Assembly: GCA_049516635.1 (NCBI GenBank)
Contig: JBEKSX010000085.1
Span: forward strand, 1-13,026
Direction of reading: 5' to 3'
Origin: JBEKSX01 sp049516635
GTDB lineage: Bacteria > Bacteroidota > Ignavibacteria > Tepidaquicellales > OLB5
Length of the DNA: 13,026 nucleotides
Below, piece after piece: positions 1 through 5,658 of this stretch (position 1 is its first letter; every line of letters begins with the position of its first letter). The notes under the pieces are model-generated. The model was given only the letters and a program-made list of their open reading frames with translations, was not told the origin of the DNA and did no database searches. A program made the position numbers and the translations under genes.

Positions 1-2
1 CT

Positions 3-56
3 TCCAAAGATAGACCGGCAATAATACATGACGACCTTCAGATATATAAAAAATAA
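3..56 (+). CDS. Possible 3' end of an upstream gene (partial)
   Basis: From the window edge, one plus-strand frame stays open for 17 codons and stops at TAA 54-56. The peptide has a normal-looking mix of residues (SKDRPAIIHDDLQIYKK). The other two plus frames stop within the first 25 bases. The stretch after the stop is very AT-rich and leads to a promoter and the next gene in the same direction, which fits the end of a gene here. The piece is too short to identify. It could be a chance open frame. Confidence 0.3.
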   Translation, partial: SKDRPAIIHDDLQIYKK

Positions 57-139
57 TCTCACGTATTTTGGTTTTATCTGATTTATACTATTTCTTTATA
101 GCGTTTACATTAAATTGTATCGGTTAATATCATATCCGG

Positions 140-168
140 TTGACTTGATTAAAGTATTAATTAATAAT
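140..168 (+). promoter_or_regulatory. Candidate sigma-70-type promoter for the 138-aa gene
   Basis: TTGACT (140-145) and AATAAT (163-168) are separated by exactly 17 bases, about 55 bases upstream of the start codon at 226. A start of transcription near 175 would leave a 50-base leader containing the strong AAGGAGG ribosome site at 211-217. The surrounding DNA is so AT-rich that the -10 assignment is uncertain; TAATAT two bases further on is an alternative. Confidence 0.4.
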
Positions 169-225
169 ATTTTTTATATTATATTAAATAAATAATAAAT
201 AACTAAACATAAGGAGGAACACAAA

Positions 226-642
226 ATGTTTGGAATCGGAAAAAACAAAGATGCTGAAAAAGACCCGAAAAAGGCATTAGAGAATGCTGAAAAAAAACTT
301 AACACTGGTGTGAGTGGCTTTATGACAAAGACCTTTATGGGAAAAGATTTTACAGATAAAATGAACCAGAGCATCGATATGGCTAAGGGTGCTATAGGTA
401 ACCAGGACCTGGCAACAACGGGCTTGGATGCAACCGCTGAAGTGATGAGTATTGAGGATACCGGGATGCTGATAAATTATAATCCGGTTGTAAAAATGAA
501 ATTAAAAGTTGAACCGAGATTCGGTGTGGGTTTTGAGACAACAGCACAGACCGCGGTCTCTAAGATAGCTATCCCGAGGGTAGGGGATAAGATCAATATT
601 AAATACAATCCAGCAGATAACACTCAGATTTTGGTTGTATAA
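226..642 (+). CDS. Hypothetical protein, 138 aa, soluble, beta-rich C-terminal domain
   Basis: The start is well supported: AAGGAGG lies at 211-217, eight bases before the ATG. The first 35 residues are charged and Lys/Glu-rich (KNKDAEKDPKKALENAEKK), probably helical. The middle (about 36-68) is Gly/Met/Asp-rich. Residues 70-138 look like a small beta domain with alternating hydrophobic strands (AEVMSIEDTGMLIN, NPVVKMKLKVEP, TTAQTAVSKIAIPRVGD, INIKYNPAD) ending ILVV. That C-terminal pattern (damage-free 'D-T-G', 'P-V-V', 'A-I-P-R-x-G-D', 'Y-N-P-A-D') resembles an unnamed domain I recall from bacterial proteins that often carry SHOCT or similar tails, but I cannot name a family with certainty. 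There is no signal peptide or membrane segment. The gene stands alone with its own promoter and terminator. No function is proposed. Confidence 0.85.
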   Translation: MFGIGKNKDAEKDPKKALENAEKKLNTGVSGFMTKTFMGKDFTDKMNQSIDMAKGAIGNQDLATTGLDATAEVMSIEDTGMLINYNPVVKMKLKVEPRFGVGFETTAQTAVSKIAIPRVGDKINIKYNPADNTQILVV

Positions 643-667
643 AAACAATCTTTTTATCTCATCGGCA

Positions 668-696
668 GGGCGGGTTTCATTTCCCGCCTTTGTTGT
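668..696 (+). terminator. Rho-independent terminator after the 138-aa gene
   Basis: The stem GGCGGG (669-674) pairs with CCCGCC (683-688) across an 8-base AT-rich loop. It can be extended by a G-T pair and is followed by TTTGTTGTTT. It sits 26 bases after the stop codon, in the right orientation for the preceding gene. Confidence 0.75.
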
Positions 697-732
697 TTAA
701 TCTTCAGCTTATATACATATTACGAGGCTTAG

Positions 733-888
733 AACGGGTACTACGGAATTTCTTTTACAGACCGTGATGGTGATAGGACCCGCATTCACATCTGGCTCAT
801 TAGCTCAGCAATATGGTTCGCCGCAATGATCTTTTTTTTGTTTGTGATTAGATATTATGAAAAGAAATATATTAATGTTATAAGATGA
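733..888 (+). pseudogene. Decayed or start-less membrane-protein fragment
   Basis: After an in-frame TAG at 730-732, this frame is open for 51 codons to TGA at 886-888. It has a polar, Asp/Arg-rich start (ISFTDRDGDRTRIHIW), one clear hydrophobic segment of about 20 residues (LISSAIWFAAMIFFLFVIR) and a basic tail (YYEKKYINVIR). This is the layout of a membrane protein's end, with positive charges following the helix. The only ATG lies inside the hydrophobic segment and no ribosome site precedes a usable start. I read it as the remnant of a gene whose 5' part is lost. It occupies most of the 643-1001 gap, in which I see nothing else besides the terminator. A chance open frame is possible. Confidence 0.3.
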
Positions 889-1001
889 GACCTAACAAAT
901 CCCTCGGATTATTATGAAAATCAAAAATTGAAAATTTACCCTTTTTGGGTGATTGTGATAACATATATACTTGTGTATTTTGACATAAAATTATTTTACT
1001 T

Positions 1002-1337
1002 ATGACCATCAGATACAGAATCCACGAGTTAATTCAGAAAAGGAATATTACAAAAGTCCAATTAGCCCGCGAAGCCGGAATAGACCGGGAAGCTTTAGAA
1101 AATGTTTTATATTCAAACATTCCTTTTAAAGGAGCGGTGATACTCGGAAAGCTTGCGAAGTACTTCCACGTGTCTGTCCACTGGCTGATCACAGGTGAGA
1201 GTGAAGACAATGAAACCCAGAGAAGGTTAAAAGGTCTGTTAGATGAGAATAATAACCTCCGAAAAGAAGTCAAAAAGCTCAAAGAATTCATTGCAAAGCT
1301 TGCCCCCCTCAAGTATGACGAGTACCTCGGCATTTAA
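1002..1337 (+). CDS. XRE/Cro-type helix-turn-helix protein with C-terminal coiled coil
   Basis: This is a 111-aa DNA-binding protein. Residues 5-66 form an XRE-like HTH domain: 'ITKVQLAREAGIDREALENVL' carries the helix-turn-helix at about 16-37, and 'KLAKYFHVSVHWLITGE' (50-66) is the typical end of such domains (v-s-v-h-W-L-l-t-G-e). Residues 70-100 are heptad-like and charged (RRLKGLLDENNNLRKEVKKLKEFI), so a dimerising coiled coil is expected. Many XRE repressors bind their own promoter, but no operator is evident here. There is no Shine-Dalgarno sequence before the ATG. A Bacteroidetes-like promoter (TTTG at 944-947, TATACTTG at 966-973) is weakly suggested, and TTGACA occurs at 980-985, too near the start to be a normal -35. 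The gene is alone; its target is unknown. Confidence 0.85.
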   Translation: MTIRYRIHELIQKRNITKVQLAREAGIDREALENVLYSNIPFKGAVILGKLAKYFHVSVHWLITGESEDNETQRRLKGLLDENNNLRKEVKKLKEFIAKLAPLKYDEYLGI

Positions 1338-1362
1338 TTTTCCTTTATTGGCAGGTATTTTT

Positions 1363-1384
1363 AATAGTTCTTAGCTATTTTTTC
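1363..1384 (+). terminator. Weak candidate terminator between convergent genes
   Basis: AATAG (1363-1367) can pair with CTATT (1375-1379) and is followed by a T run. The five-pair AT-rich stem is weak, but it lies between the stop of the HTH gene and the stop of the convergent DUF3078 gene, where a terminator is expected. Confidence 0.25.
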
Positions 1385-1428
1385 ACCCTATTTACCTAAT
1401 ATACCTTTATTCAAAATTTATAATAAAA

Positions 1429-2295
1429 CTAGAAAAAAGTATAAATTAACCCCAGCTGCAGTCCTTCTTTAATTTGTGTCCTCAACGATAATGACTGCAT
1501 ATACAGGACAAGTACATTGAGGTTTACATTGATAAAATTATTTACCTGAGCGGATATTGTATTATCCCATCTGACATCCCAAACATCAAGTTTTTTGAAC
1601 TCACTAAATAAATCAAGGCGGCTTGAGAAAAGCAAGTTTTTTGCTACAATAAATTTTGCTTCACTTACAGATTCAATTCCTGTTTCTATTTTAAATTTCT
1701 CAACTTTGTTATGAGTACTGGTATCGTCCGTATATTGCGTGAATTTACTGGTAAAAGTTTCCCTGACAGCAAATCCGATTCTGGTTGTAAAGCCTTTGAG
1801 TTTACTGTATCTTAATCCGGTGCCCTGCGTAACGTATCCCGGATCAAAAAACGTAGCAACTTGCACAGGCGGAGTCTGAGAATAATCATAGCCATTTGCC
1901 AATACAGTTCTTACGTTATTGCTTGCATATGGATCGGCAAACCATCCTGCTCTATAGATAAAAATATCTTCTAAAAAAAACTCGTTATCGGTGATTCTGA
2001 ATGGGGTGGATCCGGCTTTGCTCTCGCCTAATGTGATCTTTAATTCGTTCAATAACGACCATTTTTTTTTGAAGTAGCCCAAAGAAAAGTTTGTAAAAAG
2101 CGAAGCCGACATGGAGTTCTCTCCCCCGCCAGCCCAGTCTTTAAATGCAACCTGGTTGATATTTAGTCCTATCACCCCTCCGGGTATCCATTTATTGTAT
2201 ACGTTAATAGTATCACTCTTTATATGTACCGTATCAATCTGTGAAATAACCGGCAGGTTAATTACAAAAATTAAAATGAAAATAATGGACTTCAT
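1429..2295 (-). CDS. DUF3078 family protein, probable outer-membrane beta-barrel
   Basis: The protein is 288 aa. It has an N-terminal signal peptide (KSIIFILIFVINLPVIS, likely cut near residue 19), then at 47-61 the motif NQVAFKDWAGGGENS, which I recognise as the hallmark of DUF3078 proteins of Bacteroidetes and relatives. The rest alternates short hydrophobic strands with polar turns and Tyr/Phe/Trp residues, and ends in an aromatic residue (GLIYTFF), as outer-membrane barrels often do. By family it should sit in the outer membrane; the function of the family is unknown. The start is supported by GGAAGGAGT at 2301-2309. It stands with the methyltransferase upstream on the same strand, 147 bases away, which may or may not be a shared transcript. 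Confidence 0.85.
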   Translation of the reverse strand: MKSIIFILIFVINLPVISQIDTVHIKSDTINVYNKWIPGGVIGLNINQVAFKDWAGGGENSMSASLFTNFSLGYFKKKWSLLNELKITLGESKAGSTPFRITDNEFFLEDIFIYRAGWFADPYASNNVRTVLANGYDYSQTPPVQVATFFDPGYVTQGTGLRYSKLKGFTTRIGFAVRETFTSKFTQYTDDTSTHNKVEKFKIETGIESVSEAKFIVAKNLLFSSRLDLFSEFKKLDVWDVRWDNTISAQVNNFINVNLNVLVLYMQSLSLRTQIKEGLQLGLIYTFF

Positions 2296-2442
2296 AAAAT
2301 ACTCCTTCCATTTATTTAATATTTAAAAATATTCCCGACTGGCGATTAAATAAAATTGATATTTGAGACTAAACCGTTATTTTTTCTTAAACTTCTTAAA
2401 TTTATTTATATTTGTTAGATATTTATAAACTGAGATACTGAT

Positions 2443-3219
2443 TCATTCTTTTTGTGCCAAAAGGATACACCTTCTTGAATACATTTTATACGGTGAGAAA
2501 TTGTAATCTCCGTATGCTTCTTTGAATTCAAGCCCGGCGCATTTCATCATCGATATAATTTCCGCTGCAGTATACATTCTCACCTTTAGAACGAATTTCT
2601 TTCTTGTTCCGTCACTGTGGACGTATGTTCGTATATCGTCATGACCTCCTTTTATCGGGTCGTATTTATGCTCTATAAGCTCTATTGTTGCATCCGGTAG
2701 AACCATCCAGTCTCTTTCGATATAATTCCCTATTATCCTGTCACGGTTAGCAACGTCGATAAGCAATTTTCCACGAGGCTTTAATGCTTTTGCTATCTGC
2801 TTTATTACTTTTTCATCCTCATCATCATTTTCAAGGTATCCGAAAGCTGTGAAAAGATTCACAACCGCATCGAACTCGTGCTTGAACGGAATTTTCCTCA
2901 TATCGCTTCTTATCCATCTTACGTCTACTCCCGATTCTTTTGAAGAATCTTCAGCTAACTTGAGGAAATATTTGTTCAAGTCCTGTCCTGTTACTTTATA
3001 TCCTCTTAAGGCAAGTTCCACGGAATGCCTCCCATGCCCGCAGCCCAGGTCGAGGATCTTTGCCTTTTTCTTCAGCTTCAGCACTTTTTCTGCGAAATCT
3101 ATCTCTGATTTTGTTCTTTCGGGAGGAAGTTCCTTGCCGTATTCCTTCATGTAATTTTTACCGAAAAAACCGTATTCCTCGGAATACCATTTGACCTGTT
3201 TTATGGTTCTATCTTTCAT
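2443..3219 (-). CDS. Class I SAM-dependent methyltransferase
   Basis: This 258-aa protein has the Rossmann-like methyltransferase fold. Motif I is ILDLGCGHG at 55-63, which binds S-adenosylmethionine. The acidic end of strand 2 is D80 in 'VTGQDLN'. 'SDMRKIPF' at 105-112 is the motif that contacts the adenine, 'FDAVVNLFTAFGYLEN' (116-131) contains strand 4, and 'LKPRGKLLIDV' is strand 5. Its first 45 residues (WYSEEYGFFGKNY) are a family-typical lead-in. The substrate cannot be told from sequence; family members act on small molecules, quinones, RNA or proteins. There is no strong ribosome site before the ATG at 3219. Upstream is an AT-rich 88-base divergent spacer shared with the DinB gene. 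Confidence 0.88.
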   Translation of the reverse strand: MKDRTIKQVKWYSEEYGFFGKNYMKEYGKELPPERTKSEIDFAEKVLKLKKKAKILDLGCGHGRHSVELALRGYKVTGQDLNKYFLKLAEDSSKESGVDVRWIRSDMRKIPFKHEFDAVVNLFTAFGYLENDDEDEKVIKQIAKALKPRGKLLIDVANRDRIIGNYIERDWMVLPDATIELIEHKYDPIKGGHDDIRTYVHSDGTRKKFVLKVRMYTAAEIISMMKCAGLEFKEAYGDYNFSPYKMYSRRCILLAQKE

Positions 3220-3307
3220 ATCTTAAAATATAAACAGAACATTATTGAATTTTAATGTGTTAAATTTAGTTAAAAATCCTTTTATTAAACTTTAATAAAT
3301 TAAAACA

Positions 3308-3802
3308 ATGTCATTAAACCAATTGTTAATCGCCGAATTCGAACAGGAATCTAAATCGACGAAAAAAATTCTTGAACGCGTTCCGTTTGATAATCCCGGC
3401 TGGAAACCCCACGAAAAATCGATGCCGCTTGGCCGTTTGGCAACGCACATAGCTGATTTGCCAAAGATAATCTTTGCAGCAGTTAATTTGGATGAAATGG
3501 ATTTTGTCAAATCAGACTATGTACCAAGAGTTGCGTCCTCATCCTCCGAACTGATCAGTATTTTCGAAGAAAATTATGTAAAAGGAATGAACGCTTTAAA
3601 GAACGCTGACGATGATAACCTCATGAAGAACTTCACTTTACGAAGAGGTGAAAGAATTATCTTTACTCAGACAAAGATCAGAGCAATACGGTCATACCTT
3701 AATCATATTTATCATCACCGGGCTCAGCTGGGAGTTTATCTGCGTCTGCTGAACGTTCCGCTTCCTTCTACGTACGGACCAACTGCAGATGAACCGATGT
3801 AA
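3308..3802 (+). CDS. DinB/YfiT-like four-helix metal-binding protein
   Basis: This 164-aa protein matches the DinB fold in length and pattern. The three expected metal-ligand histidines are present: H47 in 'LGRLATHIADLP', and H133 and H137 in 'NHIYHHRAQLGVYLRLL'. The opening 'W-K-P-H-E-K-S-M-P-L-G-R-L-A-T-H' is typical of the family (a W..h.ks..lg.la.Hi pattern). The end 'PLPSTYGPTADEP' is common among DinB proteins of this lineage. Members act as metal-dependent thiol transferases or enzymes of unknown substrate and are often stress-induced; nothing here fixes the substrate. The start has no good Shine-Dalgarno sequence, but no better start is available. Downstream, the stop is only five bases from hairpin repeat copy A. 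Confidence 0.88.
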   Translation: MSLNQLLIAEFEQESKSTKKILERVPFDNPGWKPHEKSMPLGRLATHIADLPKIIFAAVNLDEMDFVKSDYVPRVASSSSELISIFEENYVKGMNALKNADDDNLMKNFTLRRGERIIFTQTKIRAIRSYLNHIYHHRAQLGVYLRLLNVPLPSTYGPTADEPM

Positions 3803-3807
3803 ATCTG

Positions 3808-3905
3808 TCGAACCCGTATTAATATGTATTGTTGTTGGTGACAACCCCCGCTTTAATGCGGGCAGGCTACCATAAGTTAGGGCAAGCTACCAACAACTGG
3901 GAAAA
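3808..3905. repeat. Hairpin repeat copy A, fused to a tRNA-Glu T-arm fragment
   Basis: Bases 3808-3821 (TCGAACCCGTATTA) equal part of the T-arm and variable region of the tRNA-Glu gene (4975-4988). They run into an imperfect palindrome with the outer stem GTTGTTGGT (3831-3839) / ACCAACAAC (3889-3897) and an inner hairpin CCCGC (3847-3851) / GCGGG (3858-3862). The same arrangement recurs as copy B at 4770-4848 in the same orientation, with only a few mismatches, except that copy B lacks 21 bases containing the inner hairpin. The two copies bracket the five-unit DNA-binding protein gene. No transposase is visible nearby. Confidence 0.8.
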
Positions 3906-3909
3906 ATTG

Positions 3910-4668
3910 CTATGATTTATTCTGTGAGCTGCGTCTGCCATTACTTAAACCTAACGGTCCCGCTCGATTAATAACTGAATCAAGACTGCGGTTCAGTTTC
4001 TGAGCGATTTCTCTTGTTGGAATCTTCTTGTAATTCTGTCTCATGAAATTATCATCTGTTTCAGTCCAGGGATGTGGTGTTGCTCTTAATTTTAAACCCA
4101 TTCTTCTTGCTTTTTGAAAAACTGCCGGTAAGGTCATGCCCAGGTATTTGGCTATTTCTTTATAAGATTTTTTCCTATAGTTTTTACGAATGTAGAGGGT
4201 TTCTTCCTTTGTCCAGAAACGCCAAACCTGCGGCCTTCTTAGACCCATCTTCCATGCTTTATAGTGAGTGCTTGGACGGGTTTTGTTCAGTTTCGCAGCT
4301 ACTTCGTTAATCGAAAACCCTTTGTCAGTCCATAATTTTCGAAGCAAATTCAAATCTTCCTCTGACCACCTTTTAGGCCTGGGTGTGTATATTTTTAGCT
4401 GATAGACCTTGTTAATAACAGATGCCCGGCTGCGTTTAAGTGTTCTGGCAATGGACTCCACTGACTTGTCAGGGTATTTTCTACGAAGATAAATGATCTC
4501 AAATTCTTTCCATCGCAGTATCAAACCAGATCTGAGCCCTAATGCTTTAGCTTTAGCTATAACCGAATTAAAAGGATGGTTTGTTCGTTTAGCAACATAC
4601 TTAGATCCTCTCGTAGAATAATTCTTTTTAAGAATTCTTATTTCACTTTTTGTCCATCTGTGTAACAT
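3910..4668 (-). CDS. Basic protein of five tandem homeodomain-like (SANT/GcrA-like) HTH units
   Basis: The 252-aa protein is five repeats of about 48-51 residues, each opening with a conserved tryptophan: W5, W53, W101, W152 and W201. The consensus is W-t-x-x-E-x-x-x-l-r-x-x-Y, then I-A-x-x-L-x-R-S-x-x-S-V, then K-A-x-x-L-G-L. This fits a three-helix homeodomain-like DNA-binding unit of the Myb/SANT or GcrA kind. The whole chain is Lys/Arg-rich and has no membrane segment, signal peptide or recognisable enzyme domain. Five units in a row suggest binding to a long or repeated DNA site. I infer, without proof, that the flanking hairpin repeats could be that site. The gene ends five bases from copy A and starts about 100 bases from copy B. 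No ribosome site precedes the ATG. Alternatives are a DNA-binding subunit of a mobile element or a solitary regulator. Confidence 0.8.
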   Translation of the reverse strand: MLHRWTKSEIRILKKNYSTRGSKYVAKRTNHPFNSVIAKAKALGLRSGLILRWKEFEIIYLRRKYPDKSVESIARTLKRSRASVINKVYQLKIYTPRPKRWSEEDLNLLRKLWTDKGFSINEVAAKLNKTRPSTHYKAWKMGLRRPQVWRFWTKEETLYIRKNYRKKSYKEIAKYLGMTLPAVFQKARRMGLKLRATPHPWTETDDNFMRQNYKKIPTREIAQKLNRSLDSVINRAGPLGLSNGRRSSQNKS

Positions 4669-4738
4669 TGGCTGTTTTTGATTGGTATTTGGAATTCTTT
4701 AAAATGATCTTTTTCTTGATTAATTTCAATGAACTCTC

Positions 4739-4783
4739 CTTTGCGTTCCCAACGGTCCACCGTAGCGAATCGATCCCGTATTA
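4739..4783 (-). pseudogene. Remnant of a second tRNA-Glu gene (3' half only)
   Basis: Bases 4739-4755 match 16 of 17 positions of the 3' end of the tRNA-Glu gene and its flank (4955-4971: trailer, acceptor strand and first T-arm bases). After about a dozen unrelated bases, 4770-4783 match the T-arm and variable region (4975-4988) with one change. The D-arm, anticodon arm and 5' acceptor strand are missing, so it cannot make a tRNA. It continues directly into hairpin repeat copy B. Confidence 0.6.
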
Positions 4784-4848
4784 AGATGTTTTGTTGTTGG
4801 TGACAACCCACCATAGGTTAGGGCAAGCTACCAACAACGGGGAAAATC
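4770..4848. repeat. Hairpin repeat copy B
   Basis: This is the second direct copy of the repeat at 3808-3905. It shares the T-arm fragment (TCGATCCCGTATTA), the outer stem GTTGTTGGT (4793-4801) / ACCAACAAC (4830-4838) and the internal run GTTAGGGCAAGCT. It lacks the inner CCCGC/GCGGG hairpin present in copy A. Similarity to copy A stops on the right after the GGG-AAAA run and on the left at the tRNA-derived bases. Confidence 0.8.
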
Positions 4849-4917
4849 AATATTTATTTTCAGAACTTTTGTTAATTGAACAATTTGATCCAAATATGTT
4901 TTATCTTTAGTATTCAT
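4828..4917 (-). CDS. Possible 29-aa open frame or gene-end remnant running into copy B
   Basis: A minus-strand ATG opens a 29-codon frame (starting MNTKDKTYLDQIVQLTKVLK) that ends at a TAG lying inside the hairpin repeat. The first 24 residues look like an amphipathic helix. A purine-rich GGGGGTAAG lies upstream, but about 13 bases away. It may be a broken gene cut by the repeat, or chance. The gap between the five-unit gene and the tRNA holds only this, copy B and the tRNA remnant. Confidence 0.2.
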   Translation of the reverse strand: MNTKDKTYLDQIVQLTKVLKINIDFPRCW

Positions 4918-4959
4918 AATATGATCTTACCCCCGGAAAGTTACCAGAATGTTTCTTTG

Positions 4960-5031
4960 CGCTCCCAACGGGATTCGAACCCGTATTACCACCTTGAAAG
5001 GGTGGTGACCTAACCCTTAGTCGATGGGAGC
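4960..5031 (-). tRNA. tRNA-Glu (anticodon UUC)
   Basis: The minus strand folds into a complete 72-nt cloverleaf. The acceptor stem is GCTCCCA/TGGGAGC with discriminator G. The D-stem is GACT/GGTC, the anticodon stem CCACC/GGTGG with loop CTTTCAA (anticodon TTC, reading GAA/GAG), and the T-stem ACGGG/CCCGT with loop TTCGAAT. The 3' CCA is not encoded (GCAA follows in the genome). It lies downstream of the HIT gene on the same strand, separated by the REP-like element. Fragments of this gene recur at 3808-3821 and 4739-4783. Confidence 0.97.
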
Positions 5032-5038
5032 AGTAGAA

Positions 5039-5087
5039 AATTCAAAATTTAAAATTAAAAATTCAAAATAAAATTTAAAAATTTAAA
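5039..5087. repeat. AT-rich simple repeat (TTCAAAATTTAAAAT type)
   Basis: About 50 bases are built almost only of TTCAAAA, TTTAAAA and AATTTAAA units. A similar shorter run in reverse sense lies at 8927-8956 (TTTTGAATTTTAAATTTTAA), also beside hairpin elements. It carries no coding signal. Confidence 0.6.
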
Positions 5088-5166
5088 GTTGAAAAGTTGA
5101 GGAGATTCTTCGGTCGCTTCGCTTCCTCAGAATGACAAACAGATTTAACTTTGACTTTTCAACTTT
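5085..5166. repeat. REP-like mini-element with 13-bp inverted ends
   Basis: The perfect inverted repeats AAAGTTGAAAAGT (5085-5097) and ACTTTTCAACTTT (5154-5166) enclose a core from 5099 to about 5137. The core reads GAGATTCTTCGGTCGC and then CTTCCTCAGAATGAC, and it folds through ATTCT (5105-5109) / AGAAT (5129-5133) or GAGGA/TCCTC. From memory, very similar cores occur as dispersed repeats in many unrelated genomes. The right arm reaches 22 bases into the HIT gene and supplies its final codons. Confidence 0.65.
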
Positions 5167-5654
5167 GTTATGCTGTTCATTATCTTCTCATATGTGATAT
5201 CCATGAATTCCGATACAACTTTCACTTCATTTATTATAGGCATGAAGTTCGTATCGCCGTTCCACCGGGGAACGATGTGAAAATGAACGTGGTCTTCTAT
5301 TCCTGCACCCGAAACCCTGCCGATATTCACGCCGATATTGTAACCGTGCGGATAAATACAATCCTTCAGGACTTCACAGCTGAGATTAAGCATCTTCATG
5401 CAGTCGAGATATGTATCATCATCAAGTTCGTTCAATTCGGAGGAATGTTTATAAGGGACTATCATCAGGTGACCGCTGTTATACGGGTACAGGTTCATCA
5501 CTATGAAACAGTGACTGCTCCTGTGTATCATATAATTTTCCCTGTCCTTTTTTGCATCATTCATTCTGCAGAACAGGCATCCCTCTTCCTTATCTCCTCC
5601 CGGCTTGAACGAATCAATATACTTAGAACGCCACGGTGACCACAATTTATCCAT
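5145..5654 (-). CDS. HIT-family protein, Ap4A phosphorylase/hydrolase type
   Basis: This 169-aa histidine-triad protein probably cleaves dinucleoside polyphosphates such as Ap4A in the cytoplasm. The triad motif is HVHFHIVPRW with H122, H124 and H126; H124 or H126 region histidine is expected to carry the nucleotidyl intermediate. The N-terminus 'LWSPWRSKYID' and the pair C26-L-F-C29 are hallmarks of the bacterial Ap4A-phosphorylase-like branch, where the cysteines may help bind zinc. 'NLYPYNSGHLMIVPYKH' (54-70) is the conserved nucleotide-site strand. The ATG lies four bases after the EF-G-like stop, so translation is probably coupled. The last residues (TKLKSQS) are encoded within the arm of the REP-like element, suggesting that the native C-terminus was replaced. 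Confidence 0.92.
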   Translation of the reverse strand: MDKLWSPWRSKYIDSFKPGGDKEEGCLFCRMNDAKKDRENYMIHRSSHCFIVMNLYPYNSGHLMIVPYKHSSELNELDDDTYLDCMKMLNLSCEVLKDCIYPHGYNIGVNIGRVSGAGIEDHVHFHIVPRWNGDTNFMPIINEVKVVSEFMDITYEKIMNSITKLKSQS

Positions 5655-5658
5655 TGCG

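Noticed and set aside
1..36. Minus-strand ATG near 29 opening a frame (MYYCRSIFG) that leaves the window
   Set aside because: Only nine codons are visible with a poor ribosome site, and the plus-strand open tail over the same bases is at least as likely.
3910..4668. Reading the five-unit protein as a homing endonuclease or transposase
   Set aside because: No LAGLIDADG, HNH, GIY-YIG, DDE or tyrosine/serine recombinase motif can be seen; every part of the chain is accounted for by the five HTH units.
3808..4848. CRISPR-like array from the two hairpin repeats
   Set aside because: There are only two copies, nearly 1 kb apart with a gene between them, and no spacers or cas genes.
5151..5639. Plus-strand 162-aa open frame opposite the HIT gene
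   Set aside because: It overlaps the complete HIT protein with its intact catalytic motif; composition is typical of a shadow frame.
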